From Cupriavidus alkaliphilus (GTDB taxonomy: Bacteria > Pseudomonadota > Gammaproteobacteria > Burkholderiales > Burkholderiaceae), in assembly GCF_900094595.1 (NCBI RefSeq), contig NZ_FMAD01000003.1, positions 186,001-250,000 of the forward strand: a stretch of 64,000 bases of DNA, in the 5' to 3' direction. A program made the position numbers and the translations under genes. Shown piece by piece: positions 58,825-64,000 of the stretch (position 1 is its first letter; each line of letters starts with the position of its first letter). The notes under the pieces were generated by a model, which saw nothing but the letters and a program-made list of their open reading frames with translations, made no database searches and had not been told where the DNA came from.

Positions 58825-59199
58825 TCAGGCGGCCTGGCCTTCGGTGGTCGTTTGCGCGGCCTTGCGGGCTTCTTCGCGCTGCACTTCCTTCATCATCGGC
58901 GAAGGTGCGGTCTCGGCCTTCTTGGTCTGCACGATCAGGTGGCGCAGGACGGCGTCGTTGAACTTGAACGCGTGTTCCAGTTCAGCCAGGGTTTCCTTGC
59001 CGCATTCGATGTTCAGGCAAACGTAGTGAGCCTTGGCCAGCTTCTGGATCATGTAAGCCATCTGGCGACGGCCCCAGTCTTCCACGCGGTGAACGTTGCC
59101 GTTCTGCGAGGTCACGAGCTGCTTGTAGCGCTCGATCATGGCCGGCACTTGTTCGCTCTGGTCCGGGTGGACGATGAAGACGATTTCGTAATGACGCAT
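58825..59199 (-). CDS. rpsF: 30S ribosomal protein bS6
   Basis: 124 residues starting [25 protein letters not shown], the conserved bS6 N-terminus, with an Ala/Glu/Lys-rich tail. First gene of the rpsF-priB-rpsR-rplI operon. Confidence 0.98.
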   Translation of the reverse strand: MRHYEIVFIVHPDQSEQVPAMIERYKQLVTSQNGNVHRVEDWGRRQMAYMIQKLAKAHYVCLNIECGKETLAELEHAFKFNDAVLRHLIVQTKKAETAPSPMMKEVQREEARKAAQTTTEGQAA

Positions 59200-59267
59200 T
59201 GACGCTCCTTTTGGGATTAGCCACCCGGGCGTCACGAGTCCGGTGTGGCAAGGTTGAATAGCCTTAA

Positions 59268-59297
59268 ATTATAGCCCGCCGAGCGCCAACTACGCAA
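59268..59297 (-). promoter_or_regulatory. promoter of the rpsF operon
   Basis: On the minus strand TTGCGT, 18 bases, TATAAT. The perfect -10 about 70 bases upstream of rpsF makes it the likely operon promoter. The 65-75 base leader could carry the S6:S18 autoregulatory site, but no clear structure is seen. Confidence 0.65.
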
Positions 59298-59318
59298 GCC
59301 GCTGATTTCACGGGCAAA

Positions 59319-60311
59319 TCAGGCGCTGGCAAAGACCGCCTGCAGCCGCGCCGGGTCGCGCGCGAGCCCGGCATCCGCCGACAGGGCCAGCGCCAGCAAC
59401 ACGCGCGCCTTGTAGGGATTGAGATCCGCAGCAGACACGAACACACCGTCGGCAGGACTGGGCTGCGGCGGGATCGCCACATGTCCCGCACCGGTACGCG
59501 AACTGCGCACCACCGCCACCCCGGCCGCCGCCGCATCGGCGAGAGCCGCTGCCAGCGCTTCGTGGACCGAGCCATTGCCGGTCGCAGCGACGACCAGCCC
59601 GGCGGCGCCGGCCTGCACCAGCGCATCCACCACTGCCCTGCCCGGCTGGGCGTAGCTGGCCACGATCTCCACCACCGGCCACGCTGCCGGCATCGGCCCG
59701 ATTGGAGCAGCCGCCCGCGGCGCACGGGCAAAGCGCACGTAGTCGTCCTGCACGAACCCCAGCGGCCCGCACGGCGAGACAAAGGCATCGACCGCCGACG
59801 TATGCGCCTTGGCCACGTCCCGAGCCGCGTGGATCTGCTGGTTCAGTACCACCAGCACACCCTTGCCGCGCGCATCCGGGTGGGCGGCGACGCGCACCGC
59901 ATCCAGCAGGTTCAGCGGCCCGTCGGCCGACAGCGACGTCGACGGACGCATCGCGGCGGTCAGGACCACTGGCACCGGACACGATTGCGTCAGGTGCAGC
60001 GCCATCGCGGTTTCTTCGAGCGTGTCGGTGCCGTGCGTGATCACAATGCCCGCGACTTCGGGCTGCGCCGACCAGTGTTCCACCCGGGCCGCCAGTGTCT
60101 GCCACAGCGCGAAGGTCATGTCCTTGCTGTCGACCTGCGCCACCTGCTCGGCCTCGATGCGGGCCAGCGACTGCAAGGGCGGCACCGCCGCCAGCAATGA
60201 GGACACCGGCACGGTCGCCGCCTGGTAGCGGGCGCTGCTGGCGGCGCTGCCGGCGGCGCCGGCGATGGTGCCGCCAGTGGCCAATACGACGATGCGAGGC
60301 AATTGGGTCAT
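59319..60311 (-). CDS. L-asparaginase (bacterial type)
   Basis: 330 residues. Both catalytic threonine motifs are intact: TGGTIAG (Thr12/Thr15) and ITHGTDTLEET (Thr92, Thr95, Asp96). A distal Lys lies in NQQIHAARDVAKAHT. No signal peptide is visible, so it is probably cytoplasmic. It hydrolyses asparagine to aspartate and ammonia. Divergent from lexA; the 255-base gap between them holds the SOS boxes. Confidence 0.93.
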   Translation of the reverse strand: MTQLPRIVVLATGGTIAGAAGSAASSARYQAATVPVSSLLAAVPPLQSLARIEAEQVAQVDSKDMTFALWQTLAARVEHWSAQPEVAGIVITHGTDTLEETAMALHLTQSCPVPVVLTAAMRPSTSLSADGPLNLLDAVRVAAHPDARGKGVLVVLNQQIHAARDVAKAHTSAVDAFVSPCGPLGFVQDDYVRFARAPRAAAPIGPMPAAWPVVEIVASYAQPGRAVVDALVQAGAAGLVVAATGNGSVHEALAAALADAAAAGVAVVRSSRTGAGHVAIPPQPSPADGVFVSAADLNPYKARVLLALALSADAGLARDPARLQAVFASA

Positions 60312-60450
60312 GGGAGCGCGCAACGATTTTGTTCTGGATAAAGGAAAGGCGATTGTAGCGGGCGCACACGCCCCACCGCAGCCGGGATCAGGCGCCTTGG
60401 CCGGTGTCCATGCGACACACCTCAAAATTCTGCTTGCACTGACGCCGATA

Positions 60451-60466
60451 CTGTATAAAATCACAG
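60451..60466 (+). promoter_or_regulatory. SOS box 1 upstream of lexA
   Basis: CTGTATAAAATCACAG fits the CTGT-N8-ACAG LexA operator. It overlaps a TATAAA -10-like sequence, so LexA binding here would block transcription. Confidence 0.88.
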
Positions 60467-60470
60467 CATA

Positions 60471-60486
60471 CTGTTTAAACATACAG
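60471..60486 (+). promoter_or_regulatory. SOS box 2 upstream of lexA
   Basis: CTGTTTAAACATACAG is a second CTGT-N8-ACAG operator, start-to-start 20 bases after the first, so two LexA dimers would bind nearly the same face of DNA. Double boxes are typical of lexA autoregulation. Confidence 0.9.
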
Positions 60487-60566
60487 TGCCCGGCCCGCCG
60501 GGTGCTGGATAACGGACCAGAGCCTCCATCATCCAGCCCAGCGGCCCTGCACGGAACGGCGATCCC

Positions 60567-61220
60567 ATGGCGACCCTGACACCCCGGCAGCAGCAGATTT
60601 TCGATCTGATCCGCAACACGATCCGCCGTACCGGCTTCCCCCCTACCCGCGCCGAGATCGCGGCGGAGTTCGGTTTCTCGTCGCCCAATGCCGCGGAAGA
60701 ACATCTGCGGGCGCTGGCCCGCAAAGGCGTGATCGAACTGACGCCGGGCGCGTCGCGTGGCATCCGCCTGAAGGTGTCGCGCAGCGATTCGGAAATGCCG
60801 GACCAGTTCTCGTTGCCAATGGCCGGCGTATTGCAGCTGACGCTGCCGCTGGTGGGCCGCGTCGCAGCCGGCAGCCCCATCCTGGCCGCCGAGCATATCG
60901 ACCGCCAGTACCAGGTCGATGCCTCGGTCTTCGATGAGCGTCCAGATTACCTGCTGCGCGTGCGCGGCCTGAGCATGCGCGACGCCGGCATCCTCGATGG
61001 CGACCTGCTCGCCGTGCGCCGCGCCAGCGAGGCGGCCAACGGCAAGATCGTGGTGGCGCGACTGGGCGACGACGTCACCGTCAAGCGCCTGCAACGGCGC
61101 GGCGGCCATATCGAACTGATTGCCGAGAACCCGGACTTCACCAACATCATCGTCGAGCCCGGTGAAGAGTTCTCGCTGGAAGGCATCGCCGTCGGGCTGA
61201 TCCGCTCTTCCGGCTTCTAG
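60567..61220 (+). CDS. lexA: SOS repressor LexA
   Basis: 217 residues. Winged helix-turn-helix ([31 protein letters not shown], 24-53), cleavage site Ala101-Gly102 (VAAGSP), and the protease dyad Ser136 (RGLSMRD) and Lys173 (DVTVKRL). RecA on single-stranded DNA triggers self-cleavage. Autoregulated through the two boxes upstream. Confidence 0.97.
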   Translation: MATLTPRQQQIFDLIRNTIRRTGFPPTRAEIAAEFGFSSPNAAEEHLRALARKGVIELTPGASRGIRLKVSRSDSEMPDQFSLPMAGVLQLTLPLVGRVAAGSPILAAEHIDRQYQVDASVFDERPDYLLRVRGLSMRDAGILDGDLLAVRRASEAANGKIVVARLGDDVTVKRLQRRGGHIELIAENPDFTNIIVEPGEEFSLEGIAVGLIRSSGF

Positions 61221-61334
61221 CCGGGCACCATCGCAGGCGCTTTGCCTGCGCGGGCCTACCCGCTTCCATTGCTTTGCAGACGCCGCCCGGCTTGCCGGGT
61301 GTTGACCCCGCTTTGCCTAAAAAGAGGTGCCACC

Positions 61335-61505
61335 ATGCCGCAAATCCACCACGTCGCCGCCCGCCGTCCGGTCAAGCCCGTGCCGTTTCGCCAGAGCAAG
61401 GGCGTACGCGTCTACCAGGGTACGCAGCGCCGTACCATGGTCGGCAGCATGGCGGCCATCTGCCGCATGCTGGAACTAGAAACCACCGAAAAGCTGGCCG
61501 CCTGA
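61335..61505 (+). CDS. small basic protein, hypothetical
   Basis: 56 residues from an ATG with GAGGTG upstream. It is basic in the first 35 residues (several Arg/Lys, RRPVKPVPFRQSKGVR) and ends with a short amphipathic helix (MAAICRMLELETTEKLAA). I do not recognise a family. It lies 114 bases after lexA on the same strand, without an SOS box of its own. The good ribosome-binding site and codon use support a real gene. Confidence 0.6.
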   Translation: MPQIHHVAARRPVKPVPFRQSKGVRVYQGTQRRTMVGSMAAICRMLELETTEKLAA

Positions 61506-61556
61506 CTGTTATTTACGGACGCGGACGCTTGCAGCGTCGCCGGACTTCTGTCGCGC

Positions 61557-61934
61557 TCAACTACGCGCGCACGCCTTGGCTTCGGCCTCGAGTTCCGTCG
61601 GCGTCAGCTGGGGAAACCAGGTATCGGTCTTGCGCAATTCCAGCGCCGTGCCGTCGGCCTGTGGCGTCAGAGAGATCAGGTAGGCGTATTGATATTCACC
61701 GCTTGCCGCGCTCTGGCCGATACGGATTTCGATCTGGTTTTTCGCCGGCAACTGGACCAGCGTAGCCTCATCGCCAAGATTGTTGCGCAGGCATTTCGCG
61801 ACCTCCGCCATCTTGACCGGCGTATACAGGCGCATCGGCGGGCGAGCGCGGACGTCCTTCTCCGAAGTGCCAGTGGCACACCCTGCCACCATGGTTGCCA
61901 TCGCTGCGCCAATCAGTGCCGTTCGAACCAACAT
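61557..61934 (-). CDS. small lipoprotein, hypothetical
   Basis: 125 residues. Signal MLVRTALIGAAMATMVAGC with lipobox VAGC (Cys19), then a compact domain with CLRNNLGDEATLVQLPAKNQIEIRIG and YAYLISLTPQADGTALELRKTDTWFPQL. Family unknown. It is preceded by a hairpin with a short T-run and a tRNA-like element on the same strand. Confidence 0.7.
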   Translation of the reverse strand: MLVRTALIGAAMATMVAGCATGTSEKDVRARPPMRLYTPVKMAEVAKCLRNNLGDEATLVQLPAKNQIEIRIGQSAASGEYQYAYLISLTPQADGTALELRKTDTWFPQLTPTELEAEAKACARS

Positions 61935-61951
61935 ACCACCCCCGGGGAATG

Positions 61952-61978
61952 CAAAACGGCGCCCTTGGGAGGCACCGT
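61952..61978 (-). terminator. probable terminator after the tRNA-like element
   Basis: On the minus strand ACGGTGCC and GGCGCCGT pair (one G-U) with a 7-base loop, then TTTT. The T-run is short. It separates the tRNA-like element from the lipoprotein gene. Confidence 0.55.
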
Positions 61979-61991
61979 CCTGGAGAATGCA

Positions 61992-62065
61992 TGGGGTGGC
62001 TGGATGGGACTCGAACCCACGACGACGGGAATTTGCCATCCCGGCGTCCATCGCCATTGACCCCA
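61992..62065 (-). ncRNA. tRNA-like element, not a standard tRNA
   Basis: On the minus strand a canonical T-arm, GTGGG-TTCGAGT-CCCAT, is preceded by GGGA/TCCC and GGCG/CGCC hairpins in anticodon- and D-arm positions. The 74-base span is closed by TGGGGT/ACCCCA. Six unpaired bases (CCAGCC) between T-stem and closing stem, an 8-base anticodon-like loop and no standard D-loop rule out a normal tRNA. It may be a decayed tRNA, an integration remnant or an unusual tRNA-like RNA. A -10-like TTAAAAT lies about 65 bases upstream. Confidence 0.35.
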
Positions 62066-62199
62066 TTGAAATCAACGCTTTCGGCTTCGCATTGCAGTTT
62101 TGCGCGGAGCCGGGTGCGGATTTTAACCCGCGCACGCGCCACGCGCCATCTCGATCTTTGCGCGATTGACCAGCAGCGGCGTTTGGCCCGGCAGGCGGC

Positions 62200-62517
62200 T
62201 TACCAGCGCTTGCACTCGATCTTCTCTTCGAATTCCCCGTCGCGCTCCCACTCGCGCTCGATCAGGCAAGGGCCTTCGCGGTATTTCTGCTTCTGTTCGT
62301 AACCGCGCGGCCCACCCTTGCACTTGCGCTCTTCCTTGTATTCGCCATCGCGCTTCTGCTCGCGCTCCACCTCGCAGCCGCCGCTGCGGAACTTCTCCTT
62401 GTATTCGCCACCGCCATGGCGATAGCCACCCGGATAATCGCGATCATCGGCCTGCGCCAGCGATGGCGCCATCAAACACAGTAGCAAGGAGACAGCGGCA
62501 GCGGGCGTCCGGAGCAT
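62200..62517 (-). CDS. secreted protein with two Cys-bearing charged repeats, hypothetical
   Basis: 105 residues with a signal peptide (MLRTPAAAVSLLLCLMAPSLAQA, cleavage near AQA-D). The mature part contains two copies of a unit of about 26 residues: C-x-V/I-E-R-E-x-x-R-D-G-E-Y/F-x-E-x-x-x-C-K, once at about 48-66 and again at about 84-103. Each unit has two Cys likely to form a disulfide. Very charged (Glu/Lys/Arg). Similar short secreted proteins occur in related genomes, but I cannot name a family. Confidence 0.7.
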   Translation of the reverse strand: MLRTPAAAVSLLLCLMAPSLAQADDRDYPGGYRHGGGEYKEKFRSGGCEVEREQKRDGEYKEERKCKGGPRGYEQKQKYREGPCLIEREWERDGEFEEKIECKRW

Positions 62518-62708
62518 GGAGGAAGAAGCAGGAGGGAAATTGCGGCGAGCATAGCAACCGGAGTCGCTGGCCGCTGTATCAAAGCGTTACGCCGCGGCGA
62601 TCAGCGGAATTCCTCCGACAACGCCCCCGCGCAACGAGGGGTGATAGGCCTCCGACACGGGGTGGCGTCTGCCGCCGCAGCTTGCTTGCGGCGACCTGGG
62701 AGCTACCG

Positions 62709-62930
62709 ATGGCAGTATCGAGCATTAGCGTCGTGCCCGCCGAACAAGGCTGGGCACTCGAAATAGACGGCACTCCCGAGCCGCGCGAGTTGTTCCCTAC
62801 CCTTGAAGCCGCGATCAGTGCGGGCTGGGCACGCGCCCGAAGCGAACGCGTCGAGCTTCATATCCAGCCACTGGCTGGCGGCGTACGCCTGCGCGCGGAG
62901 GACAGCAGTCCGGCGAATTTTGCCGCCTAG
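62709..62930 (+). CDS. small DUF2188-like protein, hypothetical
   Basis: 73 residues from ATG with GGAG upstream. The arrangement ISVVPAEQGWALEIDGTPEPRELFPTLEAAISAGWARARSERVELHIQ resembles the small DUF2188-type domain in which a W-containing strand is followed by a helix. Function unknown; not obviously linked to its neighbours. Confidence 0.6.
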   Translation: MAVSSISVVPAEQGWALEIDGTPEPRELFPTLEAAISAGWARARSERVELHIQPLAGGVRLRAEDSSPANFAA

Positions 62931-63116
62931 CCGCTATGGCTCCGGTTATATCGTGGCGCAGCAGACCTTGGCGCGGTAGCCTATACTCACGTCTTCTCGC
63001 TGGCCCGCCACGCGCCAGGCCCATGCCGGGGTGAAGTGACCTGCATATGCCACCACGCCAGCCTCCGGGGCCTGCCGACGCTGCCGCATCCGGCCCGCAC
63101 CCAATTGCCGTATTCC

Positions 63117-64000
63117 ATGAACGTAAATCCCCGCCGCATTTCGGTTGCGCCGATGATGGACTGGACCGACCGTCATTGCCGCATGTTCCATCGCCAGCTC
63201 AGCCGCCACACCTGGCTGTATACCGAGATGGTGACCACCGGCGCGCTGCTGCATGGCGACGTGCCGCGCCACCTCGACTTCGATGCGGCCGAGCATCCGG
63301 TCGCGCTGCAGCTGGGCGGCAGCGAACCGGCCGACCTCGCCATGGCGGCGAAGCTTGGCCAGCAGTGGGGCTATGCCGAAATCAACCTGAACTGCGGTTG
63401 CCCGTCCGAGCGCGTGCAGCGCGGCGCCTTCGGTGCCTGCCTGATGGCGGAGCCGGAACTGGTGGCGGACTGCGTGAAGGCGATGCGCGATGCGGTAGAG
63501 GTTCCGGTAACCGTGAAGCATCGCATTGGCATCGACAAGGTCGAGCACTACGATTTCGTTCGCGATTTTGTCGGCAAGGTGGCGCAGGCGGGTTGCGGCA
63601 CGTTTATCGTGCACGCGCGCAATGCGATCCTGAAGGGCCTGAGCCCGAAGGAAAACCGCGAGATTCCGCCGCTGCGCTATGAGGTGGCATACCAGCTCAA
63701 GCGCGAATTCCCGGAGCTCGAGATCCTGATCAACGGCGGCATCGTCAGCCATGATGAAATCGCCGCCCATCTGGAGCACGTCGATGGCGTCATGATCGGA
63801 CGCGAGGCGTATCACCAGCCGTACATCCTCGCGGAAATGGACACGACGTTTTATGGCGATGACAGTGCGCCGGTGCCGTCGCGGCTCGAGGTCGAACTGG
63901 CAATGCAGCGTTATATCGGCGACTTCGTTGAGCAAGGCGGATATATGGGTGCCGTGACACGGCACATGCTCGGCCTGCATCGGGGCATCGCCGGCGGACG
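63117..64000 (+). CDS. dusA: tRNA-dihydrouridine(20/20a) synthase, cut by the right edge
   Basis: First 294 residues; the frame is open to the end of the window. It starts MNVNPRRISVAPMMDWTDRHCRMF, the DusA opening, where Dus proteins use FMN. The catalytic Cys95 lies in INLNCGCPSERVQRGAFG, and VKHRIGID and LINGGIVS are the flavin phosphate-binding strands. It reduces uridine in the D-loop of tRNA. The family length is about 330 residues, so about 40 remain beyond the edge. Confidence 0.95.
   Translation, partial: MNVNPRRISVAPMMDWTDRHCRMFHRQLSRHTWLYTEMVTTGALLHGDVPRHLDFDAAEHPVALQLGGSEPADLAMAAKLGQQWGYAEINLNCGCPSERVQRGAFGACLMAEPELVADCVKAMRDAVEVPVTVKHRIGIDKVEHYDFVRDFVGKVAQAGCGTFIVHARNAILKGLSPKENREIPPLRYEVAYQLKREFPELEILINGGIVSHDEIAAHLEHVDGVMIGREAYHQPYILAEMDTTFYGDDSAPVPSRLEVELAMQRYIGDFVEQGGYMGAVTRHMLGLHRGIAGG

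Noticed and set aside
61900..62065. Two-piece (permuted) tmRNA: T-arm followed downstream by GGGGGTGG...GGTTCGA resembling a tmRNA 5' end
   Set aside because: The downstream match is the ribosome-binding site and first codons of a lipoprotein with a sound lipobox, a terminator-like hairpin lies between, and no tag-peptide reading frame ending in Ala-Ala-stop is seen.
61895..62302. Protein frames crossing the tRNA-like element (translations with RRRGFESHP or GLEPTTTGI)
   Set aside because: These peptides are the familiar false translations of tRNA 3' ends and have no ribosome-binding site.

Overview
The window reads as a stretch of main chromosome from a high-GC betaproteobacterium of the Burkholderiaceae, most likely a Cupriavidus (C. 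necator/C. taiwanensis type). The reasons are the gene content and order: rpsF-priB-rpsR-rplI-dnaB, alaT-hom-thrC-moeA-moaD-moaE, a 3-hydroxybutyrate-oligomer hydrolase that implies polyhydroxybutyrate metabolism, CysB-type sulfate and sulfonate genes, and very strong GC bias at third codon positions. The species assignment is inference; no rRNA or other decisive marker is present.

Layout. 0.2-2.2 kb: isocitrate lyase (aceA) with a clean terminator and an AT-rich upstream region carrying three palindromes. 2.2-10 kb: an alpha/beta hydrolase, then a TPP enzyme / RraA-like / gamma-glutamylcyclotransferase-like set, an MFS transporter, a LytS/LytR-type two-component pair and an Mpo1-like membrane protein. 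10.3-22 kb: an almost entirely minus-strand sulfur block. In reading direction it is sbp, ssuE, ssuA, ssuD, ssuC, ssuB (sulfonate uptake and desulfonation), a degenerate EAL protein coupled to an RBBP9-like hydrolase, then cysT, cysW, cysA (sulfate ABC transporter) and the LysR regulator cysB. 22.4 kb: a bacterioferritin-like protein.

23.1-28.3 kb is different from its surroundings: lower GC, poorer codon adaptation and tight gene coupling. On the minus strand it encodes a GNAT acetyltransferase, a heme-oxygenase-like diiron oxidase (HDO) with a complete set of candidate metal ligands, an MFS transporter, a MetZ-like PLP gamma-synthase/lyase and a small two-helix membrane protein. A divergent GlxA/AraC regulator stands upstream. 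The combination of an HDO with a Cys/Met-type PLP enzyme resembles the core of known unusual-amino-acid pathways (BesC/BesB), but no halogenase or ligase is present. This is my best candidate for an undescribed system.

28.4-43.9 kb: clpB with a sigma-32-like promoter; then a catabolic operon running from a TetR regulator through a Liv-type ABC transporter (substrate-binding protein, two ATPases, two permeases) to an acyl-CoA ligase, the 3HB-oligomer hydrolase and a tandem MaoC hydratase. After it come an alpha/beta hydrolase and crcB/fluC. 43.2-49.5 kb: molybdopterin synthesis (moaE, moaD, moeA) followed by threonine synthase, homoserine dehydrogenase and an AlaT-type aminotransferase. 49.8-54.2 kb, plus strand: a Mth938-like protein, Bcp peroxiredoxin, a structured promoter-plus-terminator segment that may be a small RNA, a PIN-PhoH protein, a secreted protein and an NlpC/P60 lipoprotein. 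54.3-60.3 kb, minus strand: Pit phosphate transporter with its DUF47 partner, dnaB, rplI, rpsR, priB, rpsF and asparaginase. 60.4-64 kb: lexA with two SOS boxes, several small proteins, a tRNA-like element that does not form a standard tRNA, and the start of dusA, which runs off the right edge.
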